Part shown: positions 15,224-22,217 of the stretch, piece by piece
Layout: every line of letters begins with the position of its first letter
Numbering within the stretch: the first letter of the stretch is position 1
DNA from: JAHHUA01 sp036635475
Lineage (GTDB): Bacteria > Bacillota > Clostridia > Oscillospirales > Ruminococcaceae
Reading direction: 5' to 3'
DNA length: 22,217 nucleotides
NCBI GenBank assembly: GCA_036635475.1
Contig: JAVWQH010000030.1
Span: 1 to 22,217 of the forward strand
Notes under the pieces: model-generated
What the model was told of the DNA's origin: nothing
The model's database searches: none
What the model saw: the letters and a program-made list of their open reading frames with translations, nothing else
Translations under genes and position numbers: made by a program

Positions 15224-16369
15224 ATGAATTTGTCATTTACAGATATCTTAAGAGGTGGTGTGTCCAGTATTATGAATGCAATTTTGCTTTTTCTAATGGC
15301 ACAGCCACGTTATAGCAGAAAAACAACAAATTTAGTAATTTTCGGGGTTTTTATTGTAGATATGATATCAAGTTTGTATTTTTATAGTATCGGCGAATTT
15401 ACAGCTCTTGCCAAATTTGATATTTTATTGTTTTTAGCCTTAGCTATCCTGTTAAAACCATTTGTAAAAGATTCCCTAATGCAGTGGTTATTTCACGTGC
15501 TGACTTCCATAAATATTTACTTTGTCATCGTTTGCGCCAGTTATTATTTATGTTTATCCCTACCCTATCCAAGTTATATGGTTTCTTTTTTCAGATTTAT
15601 ACTTTATTTTGCATTTATATTAATATATTGCAAAATACTGCGCCCTACTTATAGATTAGTTACAGAAAATTGGAAAGTATATTTTCTATTAGTTTTCTCA
15701 ATATTTATGAATTTTTCTTATTATATTTTTTCAAGCAATGATATAAAAGCAACGATACAAAACCAATCTATCCATATATTACTGCTGATTGTTTTAGCTA
15801 TTGCTGTATATATCACGATTTTTCATTTATTGCAAAAAGACATGATGCAAAAACAACTTAAACGAGATAAAATTCATTTTGAACAAATGGCATTCAAAGA
15901 TTCTCTAACAGGAGTTGGAAATCGAAATGGATATGAAGAGCTGGCAAAAGTCGTGGAAACAATGGAAGACAAACAAAAAATTTGTGTTGGAGCTTTTGAT
16001 ATCAACGATTTGAAAAAAGTTAATGACACAATGGGACATGATATGGGCGATAAATACATATGTGATTGCTGTCAAATTATATGCAGAGCGCATAAATCCA
16101 GTGCAGTTTTCCGCATGGGCGGAGATGAGTTTGTGGTGGTGTCAAAATACAGTTCTGACACATATATCAATGACAGCATAAATTCAATAATGGCTTTGAC
16201 CAACGAATACAACAATCGAAATTCTCCTTATAAAATTTCCATAGCATACGGATATGAACGTTTTCATATAGAAAAATATCCAACACTTAATGATGTTAAA
16301 AATGAGGCAGACAGATTAATGTATGAAAACAAAAAAATTATGAAGAATAAAAAGGCTCAATCAATATAA
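15224..16369 (+). CDS. membrane-bound diguanylate cyclase (GGDEF protein)
   Basis: A 381-residue protein expected to make cyclic di-GMP from two GTP at the inner face of the membrane. Residues 1-205 hold about six or seven hydrophobic helices with short loops, an integral-membrane sensor of no family I recognise. After a short coil, the GGDEF domain begins at DSLTGVGNRNGYEEL (226-240), contains FDINDLKKVNDTMGHDMGD (258-276) and has an intact GGDEF active site at 299-303. The inhibitory RxxD site is missing: the matching positions (290-293) read HKSS, so product feedback through that site is unlikely. It is a stand-alone gene with its own promoter, and no EAL or PilZ partner is in the window. 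Confidence 0.94.
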   Translation: MNLSFTDILRGGVSSIMNAILLFLMAQPRYSRKTTNLVIFGVFIVDMISSLYFYSIGEFTALAKFDILLFLALAILLKPFVKDSLMQWLFHVLTSINIYFVIVCASYYLCLSLPYPSYMVSFFRFILYFAFILIYCKILRPTYRLVTENWKVYFLLVFSIFMNFSYYIFSSNDIKATIQNQSIHILLLIVLAIAVYITIFHLLQKDMMQKQLKRDKIHFEQMAFKDSLTGVGNRNGYEELAKVVETMEDKQKICVGAFDINDLKKVNDTMGHDMGDKYICDCCQIICRAHKSSAVFRMGGDEFVVVSKYSSDTYINDSINSIMALTNEYNNRNSPYKISIAYGYERFHIEKYPTLNDVKNEADRLMYENKKIMKNKKAQSI

Positions 16370-16400
16370 CTCAATTAAATTTTTATGGACAACCTGCGCA

Positions 16401-16429
16401 TTGTGAATTTTTCGAATATCTGATATAAT
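16401..16429 (+). promoter_or_regulatory. sigma-A promoter of the BAAT-type hydrolase
   Basis: TTGTGA (16401-16406), a 17-base spacer, TATAAT (16424-16429) preceded by TGA (extended -10). An AAAGGAG site and the ATG at 16453 follow, so the leader is very short (about 17 nt). Confidence 0.75.
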
Positions 16430-16452
16430 TTTATTATAAAGGAGATGTTAAT

Positions 16453-17304
16453 ATGGAGAATTTTACAATTTCCAACGATGGGTTTTTCGGTAAAAGTTTT
16501 ATTCCAACAGATAATAAATATCCTGATAAAGCTATGATTGCATTTATTGGCAGTAATGGCGATTTTGAAAATGCTTGCAAACTGGGAGAATATTTTTCAA
16601 ATTTAGGCTTAACAAGCATTGCCATCGCTTATTGGAATGTAGATGGTTTGCCAAAAGTGATGACAAATTTGCCTTTGGAAAGTGTTGAAAATGCTGCAAA
16701 GCACCTTAAAAGCAAAGGCTTTTCAAAAATCGGTGTTTGCGGAATCTCAAAAGGCGGGGAATTAGCCTTACTATCCGCCAGTATGTTTCACGAAATAAAC
16801 GGTGTAATCGCAATATCGCCAAACTATGCAGCTTGTATTGGGTTTAATGGTATAAAAGAAGTAAATCACTCCACGTGGACGTATAAGGGAAAAGAAATTC
16901 CATACACAAAAGCACATATGTCATTGGGAAAAGCGATATTAAAAACTTTGTCAGCCGCTGAAATGACAACGAATTTTATATATGAGGACGCACTTGCAAA
17001 AGTTAATCCCGAAAGCATTATTCCTGTGGAAAATATATCGGGGGCAATATTGCTTGTGTCGGCGGAGTACGATTCAATGTGGCCCAGCAAACATTCTTGC
17101 GAAAAAATAATGGAGCGATTAAACCTGAACAATTTCTCCTATCCGTATAAACATTTGAATTATAAATATGCCAGTCATATGATTTTGCCCTTCGCAAGCA
17201 ATCTAAACCACCTATACAAAATCGAGCGAAAAAACAAAATCGAATGTCAGCAAAGCCGAGATGATTTAAGCAAAAACATTGAAAATTGGATATGGAATTG
17301 GTAA
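16453..17304 (+). CDS. alpha/beta hydrolase of the acyl-CoA thioester hydrolase / BAAT C-terminal family
   Basis: A 283-residue soluble alpha/beta hydrolase. The nucleophile elbow is GISKGG with Ser99. Asp207 lies in SAEYDSMWPS and His242 in YASHMILPF, so the catalytic triad is complete. GVCGISKGGELALLSAS, VNGVIAISP-like and the SAEYD stretch match the BAAT/acyl-CoA thioesterase C-terminal domain family. The N-terminal accessory domain of animal enzymes is absent, as is usual in bacteria. The substrate may be an acyl-CoA or another thioester or ester and cannot be assigned. It has its own promoter and is separated from the next gene by about 160 bases with another promoter. Confidence 0.88.
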   Translation: MENFTISNDGFFGKSFIPTDNKYPDKAMIAFIGSNGDFENACKLGEYFSNLGLTSIAIAYWNVDGLPKVMTNLPLESVENAAKHLKSKGFSKIGVCGISKGGELALLSASMFHEINGVIAISPNYAACIGFNGIKEVNHSTWTYKGKEIPYTKAHMSLGKAILKTLSAAEMTTNFIYEDALAKVNPESIIPVENISGAILLVSAEYDSMWPSKHSCEKIMERLNLNNFSYPYKHLNYKYASHMILPFASNLNHLYKIERKNKIECQQSRDDLSKNIENWIWNW

Positions 17305-17407
17305 ATGCTTTTGGGGGAGATAAGGCTTGAAAATTCAAATTTCCACTGAAAATGAGAAAAAATCTCAATTATTTATAATAAAATCTGCTACAAAATGCTA
17401 CAAGTAA

Positions 17408-17436
17408 TTGACATTTAATCAATATTAAGTTATATT
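17408..17436 (+). promoter_or_regulatory. sigma-A promoter of the acetyltransferase gene
   Basis: Perfect TTGACA (17408-17413), a 17-base spacer, TATATT (17431-17436). The start codon is 30 bases downstream of the -10 element. Confidence 0.75.
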
Positions 17437-17466
17437 TATAAAATAAATATTGAAGGTTGTGAGCTA

Positions 17467-17961
17467 ATGATTACACGAATATTAATGAAATTGCTTGGCG
17501 GAATTTGGGCAGTGAAAAACAAATGCGCAAAGAGTAAAAACCGATTATTAATCCGACTTTATTTCTACTATCTAGGGCTTCACCAAAGCTATATTGGGTA
17601 CAATGCTGACTTAGAAGAGCCGCCGACTTTCCCACATGGTTTATCGGGAATTTTTATTTCTGAAGGGGCATACATCGGGAAAAACTGTGTTATATTTCAA
17701 CAAGTTACAATCGGTTCAAACACTCTTCAAGATTCCAAACTGAAAGGCAGTCCTCACATTGGCGACAACTGTTATATTGGAGCAGGAGCGAAGATAATCG
17801 GGAAAGTTACAATCGGCAACAACGTGAGGATTGGTGCGAATTGTGTAGTTACAATTGACATTCCGGACAACCATATCGTAGTGATGGAAAAGCCACGTTT
17901 AATATACAAAGAAAATATGGACAATACATTTTATAATATTGACCGCATCTCAAATTCTTAG
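17467..17961 (+). CDS. hexapeptide-repeat acetyltransferase, serine acetyltransferase-like
   Basis: A 164-residue trimeric left-handed beta-helix acyltransferase by family. FPHGLSGIFISEGAYIG (with probable catalytic His57), NCVIFQQVTIGS, HIGDNCYIGAGAKIIG and VTIGNNVRIGANCVV are successive hexapeptide turns (about 60-130). It lacks the long N-terminal helical domain of CysE. It could therefore be a short serine O-acetyltransferase or, as likely, a sugar O-acetyltransferase for surface polysaccharide. No cysK or glycan genes are beside it to decide. The ribosome binding site is weak (AAGGTTGTGAG). It is a single gene with its own promoter and terminator. Confidence 0.87.
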   Translation: MITRILMKLLGGIWAVKNKCAKSKNRLLIRLYFYYLGLHQSYIGYNADLEEPPTFPHGLSGIFISEGAYIGKNCVIFQQVTIGSNTLQDSKLKGSPHIGDNCYIGAGAKIIGKVTIGNNVRIGANCVVTIDIPDNHIVVMEKPRLIYKENMDNTFYNIDRISNS

Positions 17962-17987
17962 TCTAATTGCAAAAAATCGAACAAATT

Positions 17988-18030
17988 AAGGGTATCATCA
18001 TATAATTTATGACGATACCCTTTTAATTTT
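17988..18030. terminator. bidirectional terminator
   Basis: A 15-position stem AAGGGTATC-A-TCATA / TATGA-C-GATACCCTT (17988-18002 with 18008-18022, one A/C mismatch) with a 5-base loop. T-rich tails follow on both strands. It separates the acetyltransferase gene from the converging coiled-coil gene. Confidence 0.88.
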
Positions 18031-18038
18031 AGATGTAA

Positions 18039-18851
18039 TTATTTAACTTCTGAGTTTTCTTTAGCTTTTTCAGTTATTGCGCCCAACATTGAATTTTTCT
18101 TTGCCTTAGCCTCTTCAGCTTGTTTTTCCATTTCAGTTTTTGGAGTAACTTCAGGGTGCTTGTTGTTTTGAGTTACCTCATCATAGGAAAATGCTAAATT
18201 ATCGGAAATTTCAGAGGCTAATTTGCGTGAATTCTCTTCCATTCCTGCAAGTTGAGATTCTTTTTTAGCGATTATATCTCTTGCACTTTTTGATGAACCC
18301 AAACGTTTTTTATCTGTTTCTATTTCTGATTTAAGTACACGTGCATCGCCGTCTATTCTATTTTTGATGTAATTTGTAGCTTTAGCTTGTTTAAAATTAG
18401 CTGCTAGACTTGCAACTCCCTCAAGACGTTCATTTTGTATGTCTTGCTCAGTTTTAGGCTCTTTTTCCTCTTGTTTATAAGGGTTTTTAATCTGTTTTTC
18501 CATTTCTTCTGTCATCATATCTGTGATTTGTTTATCTATATTTTTCATTTGCTCTTCATAGGATTCTAACTGGGATTTAATCGAATCCATTGAACCGCCT
18601 TTTTCAATAGTTGAAGTAATCAGCTCGTTTTTCTGCTCAGTAATTTTAACTCGCTGTTTCATAAGCCTATCCATTAAATTGTTGGCTTTTCCTTGTGCAG
18701 TTATGGTTACAACATCTCTGCGTTGGGATTTTCCAGATTTATTTTCATTTTTATTTTCAATTTTATTCAGCAAACTTTGGTTTACTCTGTTAAAATTCAG
18801 GAAAGTATTTTTGCCCATACCGTTAAGGTTTCCATTAAAATTTATTTTCAT
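18039..18851 (-). CDS. unrecognised helical coiled-coil protein
   Basis: A 270-residue, very charged, cysteine-free protein with no signal peptide or membrane segment. An Asn-rich N-terminus (MKINFNGNLNGMG) is followed by RRDVVTITAQGKANNL (about 45-60), which resembles the short 'D-x-V-x-I-S-xx-G/A-K' motif near the start of several flagellar or anti-sigma proteins, but too weakly for a call. Residues about 60-130 and 165-215 are long amphipathic helices. The end is Lys/Glu-rich (MEKQAEEAKAKKNSM). GAGAGGG lies 8 bases before the ATG. Terminators or gaps isolate it from its neighbours. No function assigned. Confidence 0.82.
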   Translation of the reverse strand: MKINFNGNLNGMGKNTFLNFNRVNQSLLNKIENKNENKSGKSQRRDVVTITAQGKANNLMDRLMKQRVKITEQKNELITSTIEKGGSMDSIKSQLESYEEQMKNIDKQITDMMTEEMEKQIKNPYKQEEKEPKTEQDIQNERLEGVASLAANFKQAKATNYIKNRIDGDARVLKSEIETDKKRLGSSKSARDIIAKKESQLAGMEENSRKLASEISDNLAFSYDEVTQNNKHPEVTPKTEMEKQAEEAKAKKNSMLGAITEKAKENSEVK

Positions 18852-18930
18852 ATTCGCTACCCTCTCTCAAAAATATTTTACCTCTTATTGTATATGTCGA
18901 CAGTTAGGCTGATAAGTTTAGGCATATAAC

Positions 18931-18972
18931 AAAATAAGTGCATCGCCACTTAAATGACGACACACTTATTTT
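18931..18972 (-). terminator. terminator of typA
   Basis: Perfect 10-bp outer stem AAAATAAGTG (18931-18940) with CACTTATTTT (18963-18972). On the minus strand it is followed by a T-containing tail (TATTTTGTTATAT). It lies 15 bases after the typA stop codon. The inner 22 bases can pair only weakly. Confidence 0.75.
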
Positions 18973-18987
18973 TATTACAGTTTAATT

Positions 18988-20805
18988 CTACTTTTTATTT
19001 ACAGATTTTAATCTGTTAGCATTGCTTAAAATTCTCTTGCGAAGTCTGAAGTTCTTTGGTGTAACTTCAAGCAATTCATCATCAGCCATAAATTCAATTG
19101 CTTCTTCAAGGCTGAACTTTCTTGGTGTAACAAGTCTTAAAGTTTCATCTGAACCTGAGGCACGCATATTTGATACATGCTTTTTCTTGCATACGTTAAC
19201 TGCCATATCTTCACCTTTTGGTGACATACCAACAATCATACCCTCGTATACTGCAACGCCAGGCTCAATAAACAATGTTCCTCTTTCTTGAGCATTGAAA
19301 AGACCATATGTGATGGACTCTCCTGCTTCAAATGCTATCAAAGAACCAACGTGACGAGTTGGAATATCGCCCTTGTATGGTTCATAGCAATCAAAAATTG
19401 AGTTGAGTATGCCCTCGCCTCTTGTATCTGTCAAGAAATCGCTCTTGTAGCCGAACAATCCTCTTGCTGGAATTTTAAATTCAATTCTCATACGTGAACC
19501 CTGTGGTGCCATATGAGTTAGTTCGCCTTTTCTTGTACCCATTTTTTCCATAACAGAACCAACATATTCCTCTGGAACGTCAAGTACAAGTTTTTCGATT
19601 GGTTCGCATTTTACGCCGTCAATTTCTTGATACAAAACTCTTGGGGTTGAAACTTGGAATTCATATCCCTCACGACGCATATTTTCAATTAGTATTGAAA
19701 GGTGCATTTCTCCACGTCCCGAAACAATAAAGCTATCAGCAGATTCGCCGTCTTTTACTTTAATCGAAACGTCTTTTAATGTTTCTTTAAATAGTCTGTC
19801 ACGAATATGACGTGATGTAACAAACTTGCCTTCTTTGCCTGCAAATGGGCTGTTGTTTACAGCAAATGTCATTTCAACAGTTGGAGCAGATATTTTAACA
19901 AAAGGTATTGGCTCAATTTTTGAAGTATCGCAAATTGTATCGCCTATTGTAATGTTTTCAATTCCTGAGAAACAAACAATATCGCCAACTTTTGCAGTTT
20001 CACAAGGAACACGTTTTAATCCTTCAATTTCATAAAGGGTTACAACTTTTCCTCTATATGGTGCGTGATTTTCGTGGTAATCGCAAATCATAACATCTTG
20101 ATTAACCTTTACACAACCTCTTTCAATTCTGCCAATTGCAATTCTGCCAACATATTCGTTGTAGTCAATTGAAGAACAAAGAATTTGCAAAGGTTCATTT
20201 TCTTCACCCTCAGGAGCAGGGATATTTTCAATGATTTTTTCCATCAAAACATGCAAGTCATCATCAAGTTTTTCTGGGGAAACTCCGGCTTTACCTTGAC
20301 GTCCCGAACAGAAAATAATTGGTGAGTCAAGTTGTTCTTCGCTTGCATCAAGGTCAAGCAAAAGTTCCAAAACTTCGTCAACAATTTCGTAAGGTCTTGC
20401 ATCTGGGCGGTCAACTTTATTGATAACAACAACAACTTTATGACCTAAATCCAAAGCTTTTTGCAAAACAAATCTTGTTTGAGGCATTGCGCCCTCGAAA
20501 GCATCAACCAACAAAACAACGCCATTTACCATTTTAAGAACACGTTCAACTTCGCCACCGAAATCAGCATGTCCGGGAGTGTCGATAATATTTATTTTAA
20601 CTCCGTTATAATGTGCAGATGTGTTTTTGGCAAGGATAGTGATGCCTCTTTCTTTTTCGATATCGCCGTTGTCCATAACTCTGTCTTCAACAACTTGATT
20701 TTCTCTGAAAGCACCGCCTTGCTTTAGCATTTCATCAACCAAAGTTGTCTTACCATGGTCAACGTGAGCTATAATTGCAACATTTCTTAAATCGTTTCTA
20801 ACCAA
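18988..20805 (-). CDS. typA: translational GTPase TypA/BipA
   Basis: About 605 residues, close to the usual length of about 610. It is a ribosome-associated GTPase of the EF-G/LepA family involved in ribosome assembly and in cold and stress adaptation. G motifs from the proposed start: AHVDHGKT (13-20), RGITI, DTPGH, NKVDRPDARP and CSGRQGKAG. EF-Tu-like, EF-G III- and V-like domains follow, and a TypA-specific C-terminus (AIEFMADDELLEVTP, FRLRKRIL). I choose TTG at 20805 because GGAG lies 7 bases upstream and it gives the family's typical beginning, MVRNDLRNVAIIAH. In-frame starts at 20838 (TTG) and 20832 (ATG) have no ribosome binding site. It follows lexA by about 110 bases that hold stem-loops. 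Confidence 0.96.
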   Translation of the reverse strand: MVRNDLRNVAIIAHVDHGKTTLVDEMLKQGGAFRENQVVEDRVMDNGDIEKERGITILAKNTSAHYNGVKINIIDTPGHADFGGEVERVLKMVNGVVLLVDAFEGAMPQTRFVLQKALDLGHKVVVVINKVDRPDARPYEIVDEVLELLLDLDASEEQLDSPIIFCSGRQGKAGVSPEKLDDDLHVLMEKIIENIPAPEGEENEPLQILCSSIDYNEYVGRIAIGRIERGCVKVNQDVMICDYHENHAPYRGKVVTLYEIEGLKRVPCETAKVGDIVCFSGIENITIGDTICDTSKIEPIPFVKISAPTVEMTFAVNNSPFAGKEGKFVTSRHIRDRLFKETLKDVSIKVKDGESADSFIVSGRGEMHLSILIENMRREGYEFQVSTPRVLYQEIDGVKCEPIEKLVLDVPEEYVGSVMEKMGTRKGELTHMAPQGSRMRIEFKIPARGLFGYKSDFLTDTRGEGILNSIFDCYEPYKGDIPTRHVGSLIAFEAGESITYGLFNAQERGTLFIEPGVAVYEGMIVGMSPKGEDMAVNVCKKKHVSNMRASGSDETLRLVTPRKFSLEEAIEFMADDELLEVTPKNFRLRKRILSNANRLKSVNKK

Positions 20806-20882
20806 GAGATTGCTCCATTCTGCCGCCTGCATCGGCAATAATTAATTATAAGGCTCTTGTCTGCAGGAGGTTAGGCAAGAGC
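20803..20882 (-). promoter_or_regulatory. structured leader between lexA and typA
   Basis: A 10-bp stem (20853-20862 with 20873-20882, one G-T pair) has a loop that reads AACCUCCUGC on the message. A small stem TGCCG/CGGCA lies just downstream (20821-20837). The 3' arm of the large stem, CAAGAG, can instead pair with CUCUUG at the proposed TTG start codon. CCUGCA at the loop can pair with UGCAGG downstream. It could be a weak lexA terminator or a switch of typA translation. Confidence 0.45.
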
Positions 20883-20913
20883 AATTAAAAACATAAATAA
20901 CAAAGGTTAAGTT

Positions 20914-21519
20914 CTATTCATAGTTCCTTATAACCGAGATAACCTTTCCCAAAATCTTAACATCATTGACGATAATCGGCTCATAATCTTCATTTTGCGG
21001 TTGCAATCGGAAATGCCCTTTTTCTTTGTAAAAGGTTTTGACTGTTGCTTCGTCTTCGATTAATGCAACAACAATTTCTCCATTTCGTGCCACAGAAGTT
21101 TTGTGACAAATTATGATATCGCCATCAAGTATAGCTGCCTCAATCATACTTTCTCCTCGGACGTTCAGTGCGAAAAGTTCGTCATTGCTATATCTTGAAT
21201 TGGAAAATGAGATATAATCGGTTATATTTTCAATTGCAAGAATTGGCGAACCTGCCGCAACATTTCCCACAAGGGGAACTCGGTCCATATATGGGTTTGC
21301 TGCAGTTGAGTTAAGGGTAATACTTCGGTTGAGGTTATCTTGGGTTATGATATAACCTTTTTCAGAAAGTATTTTAATATATTTATGAACAGTTGAAGTT
21401 GATGAGATTCCCAGTGCTGCACCGATTTCTCTAACGGTTGGAGACATTCCGTCTTTAATACGTTCAGTTATATACAAAAGAATTTGGTCTTCCACATCTC
21501 TCATACTACCCGTTATCAA
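20914..21519 (-). CDS. lexA: SOS regulator LexA
   Basis: A 201-residue repressor of DNA-repair genes, inactivated by RecA-stimulated self-cleavage. The winged helix-turn-helix includes MSPTVREIGAALGIS and TSTVHKYIKILSEKGYI (25-57). The S24 domain has the Ala89-Gly90 cleavage site (VAAGSP), Ser124 in RGESM and Lys161 in ATVKTF. The start is TTG at 21519, with GGTGGTGG 6 bases upstream. The ATG at 21504 gives a more usual N-terminus (MRDVEDQIL) but a poor site, so the start is not settled. The classical Firmicute GAAC-N4-GTTC box is not seen upstream; another palindrome overlaps the promoter. typA follows and may be partly cotranscribed. Confidence 0.95.
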   Translation of the reverse strand: MITGSMRDVEDQILLYITERIKDGMSPTVREIGAALGISSTSTVHKYIKILSEKGYIITQDNLNRSITLNSTAANPYMDRVPLVGNVAAGSPILAIENITDYISFSNSRYSNDELFALNVRGESMIEAAILDGDIIICHKTSVARNGEIVVALIEDEATVKTFYKEKGHFRLQPQNEDYEPIIVNDVKILGKVISVIRNYE

Positions 21520-21562
21520 AATCGTCCACCACCATTTCTCACAAAAATCGCCTATACAATTA

Positions 21563-21600
21563 ATAATAGCAAAAAAAACTGTTATTTACAATAGAAATAA
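21563..21600 (-). promoter_or_regulatory. lexA promoter with an overlapping palindrome
   Basis: On the minus strand: TTGTAA (21586-21591), a 17-base spacer, TATTAT (21563-21568) preceded by TGC. A dyad TTATTT-N7-AAATAA (21582-21600) covers the -35 element and is a possible operator for self-control. Confidence 0.6.
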
Positions 21601-21653
21601 GCGATTTATTTTGTTTATAATGTAGTTTTAGGCAGATTTCTACAATTTAACTA

Positions 21654-21672
21654 AGCTATAATGTCTATAGCT
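21654..21672 (-). terminator. possible weak terminator of the chorismate mutase gene
   Basis: Perfect 7-bp stem AGCTATA/TATAGCT with a 5-base loop, 52 bases after the stop codon. The following minus-strand sequence has only a poor T-run (TAGTTAAATTG), so termination may be incomplete. Confidence 0.35.
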
Positions 21673-21723
21673 ATATTCTTTGGTTGTTTTATATAAATAA
21701 TTTTATTAAGTCAAACGCCAATA

Positions 21724-22002
21724 TTAGCTTTTACTATTGATAAAATCCTCTTGATGCTCCTTGCTCAACTTCATTATCGTTTTCATAAGCTCTGTTACTT
21801 CGCTTTTTTCGGGTTCGTTCAATCCAAAACTTGCTTTTACCAAAACGATTTCTTCACGTTTGCTGTCAAGAATTTCATTATTGTTTTTACATTTAATTTC
21901 TGCAATTTTCTTCACAATATTCATTCTTTCCAAAAAAAGTTTTATAATTACCTCATCAATTTTATCTATTTCATTTCGCAGCTCAAAAATATCCTTTTCC
22001 AT
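21724..22002 (-). CDS. small monofunctional chorismate mutase (AroQ class)
   Basis: A 92-residue all-helical enzyme converting chorismate to prephenate for Phe/Tyr synthesis. Every active-site position of the E. coli P-protein mutase domain is matched with conserved spacing: Arg9 (LRNEIDKID), Arg26 (LERMNIV), Lys37, Asp46, Arg49 and Glu50 (LDSKREEI), then Ser80 and Gln84 in the last helix. It is fused to nothing. GGAGGG precedes the ATG by 7 bases. It lies between spo0A and lexA with its own promoter, away from other aromatic-pathway genes. No signal peptide, so it is cytoplasmic. Confidence 0.9.
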   Translation of the reverse strand: MEKDIFELRNEIDKIDEVIIKLFLERMNIVKKIAEIKCKNNNEILDSKREEIVLVKASFGLNEPEKSEVTELMKTIMKLSKEHQEDFINSKS

Positions 22003-22025
22003 CTTTTATCCCTCCATATGCTCTT

Positions 22026-22054
22026 ATTATAGCTTTTCCCAAACTTTTTTGCAA
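22026..22054 (-). promoter_or_regulatory. sigma-A promoter of the chorismate mutase gene
   Basis: On the minus strand: TTGCAA (22049-22054), a 17-base spacer, TATAAT (22026-22031). The -35 lies directly against the spo0A terminator stem. Confidence 0.75.
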
Positions 22055-22056
22055 CA

Positions 22057-22098
22057 AACAAAGAATAGCGGCGGTTTTATCCGTCGCTATTCTTTGTT
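22057..22098 (-). terminator. terminator of spo0A
   Basis: An 18-bp stem (22057-22074 with 22081-22098, one G-T pair) with a 6-base loop. On the minus strand it is followed by TTGTTGC and begins 32 bases after the spo0A stop codon. It is the longest perfect stem in the window. Confidence 0.85.
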
Positions 22099-22129
22099 AA
22101 AAATATAGGAGAAGAAAAGGAGAATGGCT

Positions 22130-22217
22130 CTAATTTACCATTGCAACCGGTTTAAGCTTTAATCTTAATTTATCACTTATCATTGCAATAAATTCGCTGT
22201 TTGTTGGTTTGCCTCTG
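22130..22217 (-). CDS. spo0A: sporulation master regulator Spo0A, C-terminal fragment
   Basis: Only the last 28 codons and the stop lie inside the window; the gene continues to the right. The visible end reads RGKPTNSEFIAMISDKLRL, which matches the highly conserved C-terminus of Spo0A (KPTNSEFIAMVADKLRL in Bacillus). A short tail KLKPVAMVN follows, a few residues longer than in Bacillus. In the full protein this belongs to the sigma-A-contacting DNA-binding domain that switches on sporulation. It marks the organism as belonging to an endospore-forming lineage. Confidence 0.9.
   Translation of the reverse strand, partial: RGKPTNSEFIAMISDKLRLKLKPVAMVN

Overview
The window looks like a piece of a low-GC, endospore-forming Clostridia-type Firmicute, possibly of the Oscillospiraceae/Ruminococcaceae kind. 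The signs are the C-terminus of Spo0A at the right edge, strong GGAGG-type ribosome binding sites with ATG, GTG and TTG starts, sigma-A promoters with 17-base spacers, U-tailed terminators, and Firmicute-type LexA, TypA, malic enzyme and UPF0371 proteins. A 100-N gap shows it is a draft or metagenome scaffold. Species assignment is inference.

Layout, left to right. 1-760: a small coiled-coil protein with a perfect 42-bp in-frame tandem repeat, under its own promoter and terminator. 764-4666, minus strand: a methyl-accepting chemotaxis protein and a UPF0371/DUF1846 protein. 5083-7496, plus strand: a three-gene run of a CofE-like (F420 ligase fold) protein, an AEC-family transporter and a YjjG-type HAD phosphatase, closed by an unusual 108-nt structured terminator. 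7621-9054: a compact regulatory module of a self-cleaving XRE/S24 repressor facing a divergent operon of two unrecognised small proteins, with shared operator-like sequences between them. 9123-11813, minus strand: aspartate ammonia-lyase followed by malic enzyme, which together with a fumarase encoded elsewhere would turn aspartate into pyruvate.

12223-14998: tRNA-Leu(CAA), then a secreted alanine-rich protein with ~157-residue repeats. The gene contains the scaffold gap. The 55 bases on either side of the gap are identical, and merging them restores one open frame to position 14876, so the gene is probably intact. 15224-17961, plus strand: a membrane diguanylate cyclase, an acyl-CoA thioester hydrolase/BAAT-type hydrolase and a hexapeptide acetyltransferase, each with its own promoter. 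18039-22217, minus strand: an unrecognised coiled-coil protein, TypA/BipA, LexA, a small chorismate mutase and the last 28 residues of Spo0A.

The best candidates for something new are the S24 repressor with its small divergent operon, the repeat-bearing secreted protein, the possible fold-switching leader between lexA and typA, and the structured element at 7503-7610. Two separate S24-type self-cleaving repressors (8380-9054 and LexA) suggest two layers of DNA-damage-linked control. No CRISPR array, transposase, rRNA or recognisable integrase was seen.
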